A program made the translations under genes and the position numbers. Positions 1 to 8,579 of a stretch of DNA of 64,000 nucleotides are shown here, one piece after another. Location: positions 3,802,001-3,866,000 of the forward strand of contig NZ_CP010945.1 in the NCBI RefSeq assembly GCF_000293885.2, in the 5' to 3' direction. Source of the DNA: Pseudomonas fluorescens NCIMB 11764. Its GTDB lineage: Bacteria; Pseudomonadota; Gammaproteobacteria; Pseudomonadales; Pseudomonadaceae. Below the pieces are notes generated by a model. The model was given only the letters and a program-made list of their open reading frames with translations. It was not told the DNA's origin and did no database searches. The first letter of the stretch is position 1; every line of letters begins with the position of its first letter.

Positions 1-351
1 CCGGATACACGCCTTGCCAAGCTCCCCGGCGCACCGACAGTCGAATTCATGCTCGACACGTCCACCGCTGTCCTCGACCGTCCTTACACCGTGCGCTTCC
101 GCATCGTTCAAGGCCAGCAGAAGGCACAGCGCAGTGGCCTGAAGGATGTTCAGGTGCGCTACTTCCGCGCCCCGACTTCGCGCGCCCGGGCAGTCGCCGC
201 CCTTGAGATCGGCAACGGGGTCTATGAAGCGCCAGTGAACCTCGACCAGCAGGGCGCCTGGTACCTGCATGTGCGCGCCGCATCCCTGGGCGCGAGTTTC
301 GACAACAAGACTTTTGCCAGCGTTCGGGTCCTGCCCGGCGATGCCCACTGA
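1..351 (+). CDS. C-terminal part of a periplasmic protein with a FixH/YtkA-like beta domain (5' end outside window)
   Basis: The reading frame is open from the first base, so this is the last 116 residues of a longer protein. The visible part alternates short beta strands (VRFRIV, VQVRYF, GVYEAPVNL, GAWYLHVRAASLG), a pattern typical of FixH/YtkA-like immunoglobulin folds found on periplasmic copper or cytochrome-associated proteins. It lies 13 bp before two SCO genes in the same direction, which suggests an electron-transfer or copper-handling operon. The upstream domains cannot be seen; an N-terminal beta-propeller of the cytochrome D1 type would be a reasonable guess but is not shown here. 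Confidence 0.55.
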   Translation, partial: PDTRLAKLPGAPTVEFMLDTSTAVLDRPYTVRFRIVQGQQKAQRSGLKDVQVRYFRAPTSRARAVAALEIGNGVYEAPVNLDQQGAWYLHVRAASLGASFDNKTFASVRVLPGDAH

Positions 352-364
352 AGAGGAAATCGAC

Positions 365-1021
365 ATGAACCGATTCGCACACCGTGGACTGCTGACGTTC
401 TGCCTGTTGGCCGCCGGTATCGGGCAAGCCCTGGCACACTCGGCGGATGAACACGCCGGTCACGACATGCCGGCCAAAGACGCCAGCTCGGAAAGTGCCC
501 AGGTCAAATTCGCCGACGTGGCGCTGGTGGACCAGAACGGTCAGCCGGTGCGTCTGGAAAAAGACCTGGTGGACAACAAAATCGTGGTCATGAGTTTCAT
601 CTACACCAGCTGCACCACGGTGTGCCCGGTGGTGTCGTCGATCATGGGCAAAGTGCAGAAACAGCTGGGTGCGCGGGTGGGCGCCGAGGTGCAACTGGTG
701 TCGATCAGCATCGACCCGCAGCGCGATGACGCCAAGCGTCTGAACGACTACGCCCGCGCCTTCCAGAACGGTCCGGGCTGGAGCTGGCTGACCGGCAGTT
801 CGCAATCGATCAACGCCACCCTCAAGGGCCTCGGCAACTTCAGCGGTGACTTCAAAAACCATCAACCGCTGATCCTCGTCGGCGACGGCAATAGCCGCCA
901 CTGGACGCGCTATTACGGCTTCACCGACCCGGTCGTGCTGACCCGTGAAGTGGAAAAACTCAGCGGCCAGCGCAACGCGCACGCCAAGCACACCGCCATC
1001 GCCATGGAGCATCAGCCATGA
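365..1021 (+). CDS. SCO1/SenC/PrrC family protein (copper/thiol-redox chaperone)
   Basis: Protein of 218 residues. The chosen ATG follows GAGGAAAT with good spacing and gives an N-terminal signal peptide ending near ALAHSADEHAGH, a His-rich stretch that could hold metal. The thioredoxin-like fold carries the SCO CxxxC motif (CTTVC) after FIYTS, and a downstream NHQPLILVGD segment supplies the probable third copper ligand His. SCO proteins deliver copper to, or reduce thiols of, cuproenzymes such as Cu(A) oxidases in the periplasm. The stop overlaps the next SCO gene by ATGA, so the two are translationally coupled. The partner could be the multicopper oxidase 21 kb downstream rather than a terminal oxidase; that is inference. 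Confidence 0.88.
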   Translation: MNRFAHRGLLTFCLLAAGIGQALAHSADEHAGHDMPAKDASSESAQVKFADVALVDQNGQPVRLEKDLVDNKIVVMSFIYTSCTTVCPVVSSIMGKVQKQLGARVGAEVQLVSISIDPQRDDAKRLNDYARAFQNGPGWSWLTGSSQSINATLKGLGNFSGDFKNHQPLILVGDGNSRHWTRYYGFTDPVVLTREVEKLSGQRNAHAKHTAIAMEHQP

Positions 1022-1638
1022 GAACCCTCGACTGGGTCACCCTGATGGTGTGCTTCTGGATTTTCAGCGCGATGGCGTTCGCTCACGAAGGCCACGAAGA
1101 ACCTGCGCCTGCGGTGGCTGCCGTACAACCTGCAAGCGGTACGCGGGATGCGAAAACCTGGTTCACCGACACACCGTTGCAGGACCAGAACGGCGAAACC
1201 CTGCGTTTCTACAGCGATGCCTTGCAAAACCGCGTCGTGCTGCTGAACGTGATTTTCACCCGTTGCGATGATGCCTGCCCGCTGATCACCCGCAAGCTCA
1301 AGGAAGTGCGTGAGTTGCTGGGCGACAAGGCGGACGGCATCACCTTTATCTCCCTTACCAGTGATCCGCTGCGGGACACCCCGGCGGTACTCAAGGCTTA
1401 CACCTTGAAACAGGGCGTCGATGGGCCCCACTGGCTTTTTCTCACCGGTGACAAGGCGCAAATGGACCTGGTGCTCGGACGCATCGGTCAGATCGTGCCG
1501 ACCCCCGAGCAACATTCCACCCAACTGATCGTGGGTGACGTGGCCAACAAGCGCTGGAGCAAAATTCGTCCCGATGCCCCGGCCGCCGCCATTGCCCAGC
1601 GCTTGCAGTTGCTGACAATGCCTGTGGCCGGCCGCTGA
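1018..1638 (+). CDS. SCO1/SenC/PrrC family protein, second copy
   Basis: Protein of 206 residues starting at the ATG of an ATGA overlap with the first SCO gene. An N-terminal membrane/signal segment ends near FAHEGHEE. The SCO signature is CDDAC (CxxxC) after VIFTR, and the ligand His lies in EQHSTQLIVGD. The sequence is clearly related to, but well diverged from, the preceding SCO protein, so this is a functional pair rather than a recent duplication. The role is copper insertion or thiol reduction in the periplasm. The cytochrome c fusion gene follows after 9 bp. Two SCO genes in tandem plus a third fused to cytochrome c at 25 kb suggest a copper enzyme as the client. Confidence 0.88.
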   Translation: MRTLDWVTLMVCFWIFSAMAFAHEGHEEPAPAVAAVQPASGTRDAKTWFTDTPLQDQNGETLRFYSDALQNRVVLLNVIFTRCDDACPLITRKLKEVRELLGDKADGITFISLTSDPLRDTPAVLKAYTLKQGVDGPHWLFLTGDKAQMDLVLGRIGQIVPTPEQHSTQLIVGDVANKRWSKIRPDAPAAAIAQRLQLLTMPVAGR

Positions 1639-1647
1639 GCCTGCGCC

Positions 1648-3198
1648 ATGAAAACAGCCCTTATCCTTGGCTTGCTGCTGATCGGTGGCGTGCATTTCGC
1701 TGCCGGCGCGTTGCCCTTGAACCCCAACGAAAGTGCCGGGAAGCGGCTGTATCGCGAGGGCGTGTCCAACAGCGGTGAGCCGATCATGGCGCGGGTCGGG
1801 GCGGCGGGCATGATGCTGCCGGCCACCAGCCTGCCGTGCGCCAATTGTCACGGCACCGATGGCCTGGGCCGTCCCGAAGGCGGGGTGCGACCGCCTGACC
1901 TGAGCTGGTCGCGGCTGACCAGCACCTACGGCCAGCAGCAGATCAATGGGCGCAATTATCCGGCGTACACCGAAGGCACGTTGGCGCGGGCGATCCAGGA
2001 AGGGCGCGATCCCGGCAACAATCGTCTCGACCCGGCGATGCCACGGTTCGTGCTGTCGATGAATGATCAGCGCAACCTTACGGCCTACCTCAAACGCCTG
2101 GCCGATGAGCGCGATCCTGGCCTGACGCCGGACAGCCTGCATCTGGGCACGCTGTTGCCCAGCCAGGGAGCGTTGGCCGAGGAGGGTGCGACGGTGGCGG
2201 CGGTGCTCAACGGCAGCGTGGCGCGAATCAACCAGGCCGGCGGGATTCATGGCCGGCAGTTGCGCCTGACCATCCTCGATCCGGGCCCGGACCGTGCCAG
2301 TGCCGAGCAGGCGCTGGACCGGCTGATCGAGCAGGAACAAGTGTTCGCCCTGATCGCGCCACTGGTGCCGGCACTCGACACGCAATTGGTCACACGCCTG
2401 GAACGGGCCGGCATTCCGCTGATCGGCCCGCTTTCCCTGCAAGGCACGGCCCAGAGCAGTCGGCAAATTTTCGAACCACTGCCGGGCTTGCGTGAACAAC
2501 TGATCGCCCTGGCCGATTACGCCACCGGCAGCTTGCGTGTGCTTCAGGGACCGACGCTCATCACCTATCCGGATGAGCCCGGCCAGCGACTGGCGGCGCA
2601 GAACCTCAGCCGGTATCTGCAAGATCGCGCCTGGCAAAACGTCAGTCTGCAAGCCTACGAGCCGATGCAGGACGAACTGCCGCTGGGCTCGCGCTCGGTG
2701 TTTTACCTGGGCAGCGGCGGTGGTTTCAGCCGCCTTGCCGAACGCTTGCAGACAGCAGGGCAGGTGCCTTACCTGTTTGCCACGTCGAATCAGGTGGCCG
2801 GCGACCTGTTGCAGGTGCCCAGCGGTTTTTCCCGCCGGGTGTTCCTGTCCTATCCGTTCGTGCCCAGTGACTGGACGCTGGCCGGGCGCCTGGCCCTGAC
2901 CCAGGTGCGTGAGCAGCAGGGGCTCGGCGGCCAGCATGCGGTGCTGCAAGTCGGCGCGTTCAGCTCGATGCTGTTGCTCAGCGAAGGCATGAAACAGGCC
3001 GGGCGTGACGCCAGCCGCGAAAAGCTGATCAATGCGCTGGAAGGCCTGCATGACTTCGATACCGGGCTGACCCCGCTGATCAGCTTCGGCCCGGGCCGAC
3101 GCCTGGGGTTGAGCGGCGCGCATATCGTCACCGTGGACCTGCCCGACCAGCGCTTCTACCTGGTTGCCCCTTACAAACCGATTGCCGCGACACCCTGA
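1648..3198 (+). CDS. Secreted cytochrome c fused to a periplasmic ligand-binding (type 1 solute-binding) domain
   Basis: Protein of 516 residues with a signal peptide (cleavage near HFAAGALP). The first 150 residues form a class I cytochrome c domain with one haem site CANCH, followed by PRF as the likely Met/His ligand area. From about residue 165 (LHLGTLLPSQGALAEEGATV) to the end it resembles Leu/Ile/Val-type periplasmic binding proteins (NQAGGIHGRQLRLTILD, FALIAPLVPALDTQLV). The fusion suggests a haem protein whose redox function is coupled to ligand sensing. It sits between SCO genes and ppiC in one run of genes with short gaps. No transporter partners are adjacent. The ligand is unknown. 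Confidence 0.8.
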   Translation: MKTALILGLLLIGGVHFAAGALPLNPNESAGKRLYREGVSNSGEPIMARVGAAGMMLPATSLPCANCHGTDGLGRPEGGVRPPDLSWSRLTSTYGQQQINGRNYPAYTEGTLARAIQEGRDPGNNRLDPAMPRFVLSMNDQRNLTAYLKRLADERDPGLTPDSLHLGTLLPSQGALAEEGATVAAVLNGSVARINQAGGIHGRQLRLTILDPGPDRASAEQALDRLIEQEQVFALIAPLVPALDTQLVTRLERAGIPLIGPLSLQGTAQSSRQIFEPLPGLREQLIALADYATGSLRVLQGPTLITYPDEPGQRLAAQNLSRYLQDRAWQNVSLQAYEPMQDELPLGSRSVFYLGSGGGFSRLAERLQTAGQVPYLFATSNQVAGDLLQVPSGFSRRVFLSYPFVPSDWTLAGRLALTQVREQQGLGGQHAVLQVGAFSSMLLLSEGMKQAGRDASREKLINALEGLHDFDTGLTPLISFGPGRRLGLSGAHIVTVDLPDQRFYLVAPYKPIAATP

Positions 3199-3213
3199 CC
3201 GGAGGCCTCGATC

Positions 3214-4167
3214 ATGAAGCTCAAGACTCTGCTGATCCTGATATCGATGTGGGTGCCCGTGGCATTCGCCAGCAATGGCCCGGCTGCCGCGCGGGTCAAT
3301 GGCGAGGAAATTTCCGAGTTCCGCCTCGAGCGTTATTTCGCCGAGTATCTGGAGGATCAGGGCCGGGCGCTGGGCAGCATTCGCAATCCCAAGGCTTACA
3401 AGCAATTGCGCCAGAAGGCGCTGGACGCGTTGATCGACCGTGAGGTGCTATGGCAGGAAGCGCTCAAGCGCGGGGTGGTGATCAGCGACGCTACGGTGCA
3501 ACGCCAGGTTGAACAGACCCGGCAAGCCATCGGCGGTGCCGAAAAATTTGCTCGTCGCCTGGAAGACGCCGGTTTCGACGAAGCCGGTTTTACCGAATAC
3601 ACCCGCCGTGAGCTCGCGGCGCAGCAGGTGTTTGCCGAGCTGACCCAAGTGAGCGGGCCGGACGAAAAGCAGGTCCGCGCGTTTTACGAAGAACACCGTG
3701 CCGAAATGACTCGGCCCGAAGAAGTGCAGGCGCGGCACATCCTGATCAAAGTCCCTCAGGGCGCCGATACCACCACAGTCGAAGCGGCGCGGCTACGCTT
3801 AGTGGAGATGCAAGTGAAAATCAGCCAGGGCGCCGACTTTGCCGACGTGGCACGGACCGGGTCCGAGGATGCTTCCGCAAGCCAAGGCGGAAACCTGGGC
3901 TATTTTCCTCGTGGGCGTATGCTGCCTGAGTTCGAAGCGGCAGCTTTTACCCTGGCGCCCGGCGGGGTCAGCGAGCCTGTTCGCACACCGCTGGGCTGGC
4001 ACTTGATTAGTGTGCAGAACCACTTGGAGGCGGCCGATGTCTCAGAGCAACAGGGACTTGACTGGGTTCGGGCCTACCTTGTCCGGCAGCAACAGGTCCG
4101 TGTTCGTCTTGAGGTTCTGGCACAGCTTAGATCGCGCCATCGAATCGAACGGATTGACGATGATTGA
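3214..4167 (+). CDS. Periplasmic PpiC-type peptidyl-prolyl cis-trans isomerase (SurA/PrsA-like)
   Basis: Protein of 317 residues beginning with a signal peptide (MKLKTLLILISMWVPVAFAS). Residues of about 25-150 form the helical SurA-like N-domain (VNGEEISEFRLERYF, DALIDREVLWQEALKRG). A parvulin domain follows at about 170-265, with QARHILIKV, DFADVARTGSEDASASQGGNLGYF and PVRTPLGWHLISV. It would assist folding of exported or outer-membrane proteins. It is the last gene of the first operon, 15 bp after the cytochrome fusion and ahead of the regulatory region of the pseudopilus/curli operon, so a role in folding the exported components is plausible. Confidence 0.87.
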   Translation: MKLKTLLILISMWVPVAFASNGPAAARVNGEEISEFRLERYFAEYLEDQGRALGSIRNPKAYKQLRQKALDALIDREVLWQEALKRGVVISDATVQRQVEQTRQAIGGAEKFARRLEDAGFDEAGFTEYTRRELAAQQVFAELTQVSGPDEKQVRAFYEEHRAEMTRPEEVQARHILIKVPQGADTTTVEAARLRLVEMQVKISQGADFADVARTGSEDASASQGGNLGYFPRGRMLPEFEAAAFTLAPGGVSEPVRTPLGWHLISVQNHLEAADVSEQQGLDWVRAYLVRQQQVRVRLEVLAQLRSRHRIERIDDD

Positions 4168-4175
4168 AGGTTCCC

Positions 4176-4231
4176 CCCCAATAATGGGGAAAAGCTTCAA
4201 CGCACATTCGTACGCTTCCCCGCCTTTGGGG
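4176..4231 (+). promoter_or_regulatory. Tandem CCCC-N6-GGGG sites, candidate enhancer for a sigma54 activator
   Basis: Two inverted repeats of identical architecture, CCCC-AATAAT-GGGG (4176-4189) and CCCC-GCCTTT-GGGG (4218-4231), have centres exactly 42 bp apart, close to four helical turns. Measured from the -24 GG at 4308 the centres lie 125.5 and 83.5 bp upstream. The MCO promoter has related sites at almost the same distances. Binding by the NtrC-type regulator at 27.6 kb is inferred. Confidence 0.5.
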
Positions 4232-4306
4232 GACGCGGTGTCTGAGCGAAAAGGCTTTTCCATGGAAATCAACTACATGCAGCGGTAATACAACCGCCAC
4301 TCAGCC

Positions 4307-4322
4307 TGGCATGAAGTGTGCG
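4307..4322 (+). promoter_or_regulatory. Sigma54-type promoter for the receiver/pseudopilus/curli operon
   Basis: TGGCATG-AAGT-GTGCG has the obligatory GG (4308-4309) and GC (4320-4321) separated by ten bases and matches TGGCACG-N4-TTGCA at most positions. It lies about 68 bp before the receiver-protein start, in a 220-bp gap after ppiC. There is no strong competing sigma70 box. Confidence 0.6.
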
Positions 4323-4388
4323 TTAGCCTCAGTAAGGCGCGCACTCTGCCAGGTTCGGAAATCGGACCTGCGGTTCAAGGAGTCCACC

Positions 4389-4922
4389 TTGTTGAACAAA
4401 GTACTGGTTGTCGAAGACGAACAGCTGCTTGCACAAAACCTCAAGGATTACCTTCAGGCGCAAGCGCTGGACGTCCGGATTGCACATGACGGTGCGACGG
4501 GAATCGGCGAAGCCGAACAGTTTGCACCCGATGTGATGGTGTTCGATTACCGCTTGCCCGATATGGAAGGCTTTGAGGTGCTCGATGCCGTCCGCCAGAA
4601 CAGGAACTGTCATTTTGTGCTGATTACCGGGCACCCAACCGCTGAAGTCTGTGAGCGGGCCCGGCAACTGGGAGTCAGCCATATCCTGTTCAAACCGTTT
4701 CCATTGGCGGAACTGGCCCGTGCAGTCTGTGACCTTCTGGGAATGGAGCGCGAACCCAAAGCCGGCGTGAGCACATGCGAAGGTTTTGTCGAACGACGCC
4801 AGAGCAGGACCGAGAGTTTCCCGCTGCAGTTGTACGACGGCAGTTGGGTGCTGGCGGATCGTCGACGAAGTTCATCGACCTCCATGGCACCGGACGACGA
4901 ACAATTGCTCACCGGGGAGTAG
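4389..4922 (+). CDS. Single-domain response regulator (CheY-like receiver with short tail)
   Basis: Protein of 177 residues. A TTG start is chosen because AAGGAG lies six bases upstream and the receiver fold begins at once (NKVLVVEDEQLL); an ATG at 4311 would add an unlikely leader. The receiver domain (about residues 1-120) has the acidic pair ED, the phospho-acceptor Asp in VMVFDYRLPDMEG, the Thr in LITGH and Lys in FKPF. The last 50 residues are low in structure and contain no DNA-binding domain. It is the first gene behind the sigma54 promoter, ahead of the GspE-like ATPase, so it probably modulates assembly or acts in a phosphorelay with one of the kinases. Confidence 0.78.
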   Translation: MLNKVLVVEDEQLLAQNLKDYLQAQALDVRIAHDGATGIGEAEQFAPDVMVFDYRLPDMEGFEVLDAVRQNRNCHFVLITGHPTAEVCERARQLGVSHILFKPFPLAELARAVCDLLGMEREPKAGVSTCEGFVERRQSRTESFPLQLYDGSWVLADRRRSSSTSMAPDDEQLLTGE

Positions 4923-5006
4923 TGGCGCGACTAGCCGTTCCGGTAACCGCCGTAATTGCTCGCCGCGTCGACAGGGCTCAAAGCCCCCGGCGTTGGAGAG
5001 CAAGTC

Positions 5007-6713
5007 ATGGACCGTCTATCCCTTGCCGTCGAACCGGCGCAGTTGGAATGTGTACCGTCTCGCTTTTCCAGTGAGCAACTCTCCCAGGCACGATCACTGG
5101 CCGCCAGTTCCGGCGAGCGGATGCTCGAAGCCCTCGGGACGCTGTGCGAACTGGCTCCCATGCCCTTCATCCAGTGTCTCGGCGCAACCTTGCATTACCC
5201 GGTGCTCGACACCGACAGCCTGTTCAAGGCCACCCCGGTGTTCGACCGGGTCACCCTGGCCCAATGCCTCAAGCGCGAATTCATCCTGCTGCGTCACGAC
5301 GAGGCGGTCATTGGCGTGTTTGCCGACCCTTTCGATACTTCGCGCCTGGCCTGGATCGATGACTGCCTGCACGGCGCGCCGCTGTACCTGGTGCATGCCG
5401 ACGACCTGAAGGCCTATCTGGCGCGCCACGAAGAAAGCTTCCATGCGGTGGAGTCGCTCAACGCTCAGGCTGAAGCCAACATCGAAATCGATACCCTGCA
5501 AAGCCTGTCCCTGACCAGCATCAGCGAAGACGCCAGCGTCGTCGTCAAACTGGTCAACTCGACCCTGTACGACGCGCTGAAAATGCATGCCAGCGACATT
5601 CATCTGGGCACCACCGGCAGCGGTCTGGTGATCAAGTACCGCATCGACGGCGTGCTCAACAACATCAGCAAGATCCAGGGCAGCGAGTTTGCCGAACAAG
5701 TGATTTCCCGGGTCAAGGTCATGGCCGAACTGGACATCGGCGAGAAACGCGTGCCCCAGGACGGTCGCTTCAAGATCGGCATCAGTGGTCGGCAGATCGA
5801 CTTCCGGGTGTCGATCATGCCGAGCATCTTCGGTGAAGACGCGGTGCTGCGGGTGCTCGACAAACAAGACCTGGCGGACAAGGTCTGCGGCGTGCAGTTG
5901 CAAGCGCTGGGCTTTGAAGACGAGACCCTGCGCCAACTGCGCCGGCTGGCCGCCGAACCCTACGGCATGGTGCTGGTGACCGGTCCCACCGGCAGCGGCA
6001 AAACCACCACGCTCTACGCGATGATCACCGAGATCAACCACGGCGTGGACAAGATCATCACCATTGAAGACCCGGTGGAATATCAATTGCCGGGCGTGTT
6101 GCAAATTCCGGTCAACGAGAAGAAAGGCCTGACCTTCGCCCGGGGGCTGCGCTCGATCCTGCGCCACGATCCGGACAAGATCATGGTCGGTGAAATCCGC
6201 GACCCCGACACCGCCCAGATCGCCGTGCAATCGGCGCTCACCGGGCACCTGGTGTTCACCACCATCCACGCCAACAACGTGTTCGACGTGATCGGCCGGT
6301 TCACCCAGATGGAAATCGACCCTTACAGCCTCGTCTCCGCGCTCAATGCCGTGCTGGCCCAGCGTTTGATCCGCCTGGTCTGCACCACGTGCAGCGCGCC
6401 GAGTCACCCGACCGACGACGAACTGCGCGCCTCGGGGCTCGATCCGCATAACGTCGATCAGTACCGCTTCGTTCTCGGCAAGGGTTGCGGCCATTGCCGG
6501 GGCACCGGCTACCGCGGGCGCACGGCGATTGCCGAGCTGCTGCACCTGGACGACGAGCTACGGCAGATGATCGTCGAGCGCCAACCGATTTCGAAAATCA
6601 AGGCCCATGCGTGCAAACGTGGCTTGCGCCTGCTGCGCGAGTCGGCGCTGGAACTGGTTGCAGATGGGCGGACCACGCTCGAGGAGATCAATCGTGTCAC
6701 TTTTGTCTCGTGA
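5007..6713 (+). CDS. GspE/PilB-type secretion or pilus-extension ATPase
   Basis: Protein of 568 residues; the ATG at 5007 is preceded by GGAGAG. The N-terminal third is a GspE N1/N2-like domain. The ATPase core has Walker A GPTGSGKTT near residue 326, the Asp box TIEDPVEYQLPG, Walker B-like IMVGEIRDPDTAQIA near residue 392 and the His box TIHANN. Two CxxC pairs (CTTC and CGHC) form the zinc-binding tetrad typical of GspE/PilB/MshE. It powers assembly of the pseudopilus from the cytoplasmic face. It overlaps the PilM-like gene by 20 bp. No GspF/PilC membrane platform gene is present in the window, although this ATPase family normally works with one. Confidence 0.93.
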   Translation: MDRLSLAVEPAQLECVPSRFSSEQLSQARSLAASSGERMLEALGTLCELAPMPFIQCLGATLHYPVLDTDSLFKATPVFDRVTLAQCLKREFILLRHDEAVIGVFADPFDTSRLAWIDDCLHGAPLYLVHADDLKAYLARHEESFHAVESLNAQAEANIEIDTLQSLSLTSISEDASVVVKLVNSTLYDALKMHASDIHLGTTGSGLVIKYRIDGVLNNISKIQGSEFAEQVISRVKVMAELDIGEKRVPQDGRFKIGISGRQIDFRVSIMPSIFGEDAVLRVLDKQDLADKVCGVQLQALGFEDETLRQLRRLAAEPYGMVLVTGPTGSGKTTTLYAMITEINHGVDKIITIEDPVEYQLPGVLQIPVNEKKGLTFARGLRSILRHDPDKIMVGEIRDPDTAQIAVQSALTGHLVFTTIHANNVFDVIGRFTQMEIDPYSLVSALNAVLAQRLIRLVCTTCSAPSHPTDDELRASGLDPHNVDQYRFVLGKGCGHCRGTGYRGRTAIAELLHLDDELRQMIVERQPISKIKAHACKRGLRLLRESALELVADGRTTLEEINRVTFVS

Positions 6714-7497
6714 TCGTTTTGTCGCCGTACTCGGCGCCAGTGGTGTCGGCCTCGGCCAGCGCCGTGGCAGCGAAACCCTGTGGCTGGGCAGCGTCGGTTT
6801 TATCGACGAAGGCTTCCATGCCTGGGCCGTGGCGCTGGATACCCTTGACCACTTGCTGGCCGACCACACCCGTTCCGGTGCCGAGTTGAGCGTGGTGATT
6901 TCCGGGCACTTCAGCCGCTTCTGCCTGGTGCCCTGGAGCGAACAGATCAGCAGCCCCGACGAATTACGCGGCTTTGCCCAGCTGTGCCTTGAAGACCTTT
7001 ACGGTGCACCGGCTCAGCCCTGGAGCCTGGTGCTTTCGGCAGAACCGGCGGGGTATGACCGGATCGCCAGCGCGCTGCCGCAAGACTTGCTCACGCGCCT
7101 GCGCACACTGGTCAGCGCCCGTGGCCTGCGCTTGCGTTCGGTGCAGCCGTACCTGATGGCGGCGTTCAATCACTTCGATAGAAGCTTCGATGCCGGCGAC
7201 TTCCTGTTCGTGGTCGCCGAACCGGTGCGCAGCGTGTTGCTGCTGGCCCGGGAAGGCCGCTGGGCCTCGGTGCGTTCTTTGGGCAGCAGCGACAGCGACG
7301 CCGCACTGACCGCGCTGATCGGCCGCGAAAGCCAGTTGCAGGCTTCCACCAGCGAGCGGCCGCTGAACGTCTACCTGCATGCCCCTGCGCGCATCGACGT
7401 GCAGCCCGATGTACCCGAGGTACATTTGCGTACCCTTGAAGAAGGCCGGACACCCGTACGCGATTGCCTGTACGTCATGTCCCGGGCGGTGGCCTGA
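6694..7497 (+). CDS. PilM/MshI/GspL-like cytoplasmic assembly protein (divergent)
   Basis: Protein of 267 residues starting at GTG with GAGGAG upstream, overlapping the end of the ATPase gene by 20 bp. Homology is weak by eye, but position (between the ATPase and the PilN-like gene), size and an ASKHA-like layout fit MshI/PilM (a beta-strand with FVAVLGASGVGL at the N-terminus, FLFVVAEPVRSVLLLAREGRW in the middle). PilM-type proteins link the ATPase to PilN and PilO at the inner membrane. No membrane segment is seen, as expected for PilM and unlike GspL. Identification rests mostly on context. Confidence 0.6.
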   Translation: MSLLSRDRFVAVLGASGVGLGQRRGSETLWLGSVGFIDEGFHAWAVALDTLDHLLADHTRSGAELSVVISGHFSRFCLVPWSEQISSPDELRGFAQLCLEDLYGAPAQPWSLVLSAEPAGYDRIASALPQDLLTRLRTLVSARGLRLRSVQPYLMAAFNHFDRSFDAGDFLFVVAEPVRSVLLLAREGRWASVRSLGSSDSDAALTALIGRESQLQASTSERPLNVYLHAPARIDVQPDVPEVHLRTLEEGRTPVRDCLYVMSRAVA

Positions 7498-7498
7498 G

Positions 7499-8044
7499 AT
7501 GCGCGCCCTGAACCTCGACTTTCAGCCGCGCCGCCGCTCGGGCCCCCTGGGCTGGAGCCTGTTGGCCGTGGGCATAGTGCTGGTGCTGGGTTGCATCCTC
7601 GTTCAGCAGCACCTCAGTGACGAAACCGCGCAACAACAGGGCCATCTGCAAACCGCCCAGCGCGTCCTCACCGGCGACAACGGCACCAAGGTCAGCCTGA
7701 CGCCGGCAGAAACCCGCGAGCAGGCGCAAAACCTCGCCGAGATGCGCAAGGTCTCGCAGCAACTGCGTCGGCCTTGGGAGAGTCTGTTTGCCCTGCTCGA
7801 AGCCATGCCTCGCGACAACATCGCCTTGCTGACCCTGACACCCGATGCCCGCAAGGGTCAGCTCAGGATCAGCGCCGAGGCGAAAGACCTCGACGCCATG
7901 CTCGACTTCCACCGCAACCTCGAAGCCAGCGACGAGCTGTCCGATGTGTCGCTGCTCAGCCACGAAATCGTGGCCAACGTGCCGGAGCACCCGGTGCAAT
8001 TCAACTTGTCGGCTACCTGGGAGATTGGCGATGCGAATCCCTAG
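7499..8044 (+). CDS. PilN/GspL-C-like inner-membrane assembly protein
   Basis: Protein of 181 residues. The N-terminus starts with the PilN-like cytoplasmic peptide MRALNLDF, which in PilN inserts into PilM, followed by one membrane segment (about residues 17-37, SLLAVGIVLVLGCILVQ), a coiled-coil-prone stretch, and a small ferredoxin-like domain (IALLTLTPDARKGQLRISAEA). The start codon overlaps the upstream stop region by one base and the gene overlaps the PilO-like gene by 14 bp. It belongs to the PilMNO-type platform of the apparatus. Confidence 0.72.
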   Translation: MRALNLDFQPRRRSGPLGWSLLAVGIVLVLGCILVQQHLSDETAQQQGHLQTAQRVLTGDNGTKVSLTPAETREQAQNLAEMRKVSQQLRRPWESLFALLEAMPRDNIALLTLTPDARKGQLRISAEAKDLDAMLDFHRNLEASDELSDVSLLSHEIVANVPEHPVQFNLSATWEIGDANP

Positions 8045-8579
8045 ATTGATCGTCCACGAATACCTGCAAGGCCTGGGCATTCCCGGTCTGGCGGGGCTGG
8101 CAATGCTGGCGCTGGCGTTGGTCTATGGTCTGGCGGGCCTGGTGCCGGACTGGCAGTCGCTGCAACAGCTCAGCCAGCAGACCCGCGACGCCGGCGAGTA
8201 CCTGGCCAGGGTGGAAGACGGTAGTGTCGCCGCCCCGGTGGTGCCGCAACGTCAGCTCGACGACTTCCGCAGCAAGCTGCCTTCGCAACCTCAGGCTACC
8301 GTCGCCATCGACAAGATCTACGCGCTGGCGGCCCAGGAACACATCACCCTGGCGCGCGGTGAATATGCCTTGGGCATCGACCCTAAAACCCATCTGGCCC
8401 GCTATCAGATTCTGCTGCCGGTGCGCGGCAGCTACCCGCAACTGCGGCGCTTCCTGCATGCCTTGCTCGGCCAGTTGCCGGCGGTGGTGGTGGAGGACGT
8501 GGAGTTCCAGCGCAAGAAAATCGCCGACACCGACCTGACCGGGCGGATCCGCATGACCCTTTACCTGTCGAGGTCATGA
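8031..8579 (+). CDS. PilO/GspM-like inner-membrane assembly protein
   Basis: Protein of 182 residues: a short cytoplasmic N-terminus, one membrane segment (about 17-40, GIPGLAGLAMLALALVYGLAGLV), a helical linker, then a periplasmic alpha/beta domain (ATVAIDKIYALAAQEHITL, RYQILLPVRGSYPQLRRFLHALL) characteristic of PilO. It overlaps both neighbours by a few bases. In type IV pilus and MSHA systems PilO dimerises with PilN and contacts PilP. Confidence 0.75.
   Translation: MRIPRLIVHEYLQGLGIPGLAGLAMLALALVYGLAGLVPDWQSLQQLSQQTRDAGEYLARVEDGSVAAPVVPQRQLDDFRSKLPSQPQATVAIDKIYALAAQEHITLARGEYALGIDPKTHLARYQILLPVRGSYPQLRRFLHALLGQLPAVVVEDVEFQRKKIADTDLTGRIRMTLYLSRS

Noticed and set aside
1012..3405. Long minus-strand open frame of 797 codons opposite the SCO and cytochrome genes
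   Set aside because: It is the mirror of GC-rich coding frames; no start signals, and the composition (rich in Gln, Arg, His, Ala, Gly) is that of antisense shadow.
4042..4288. Short open frames in both directions over the gap between ppiC and the receiver gene
   Set aside because: They cover the promoter elements and show no protein-like composition or ribosome sites.
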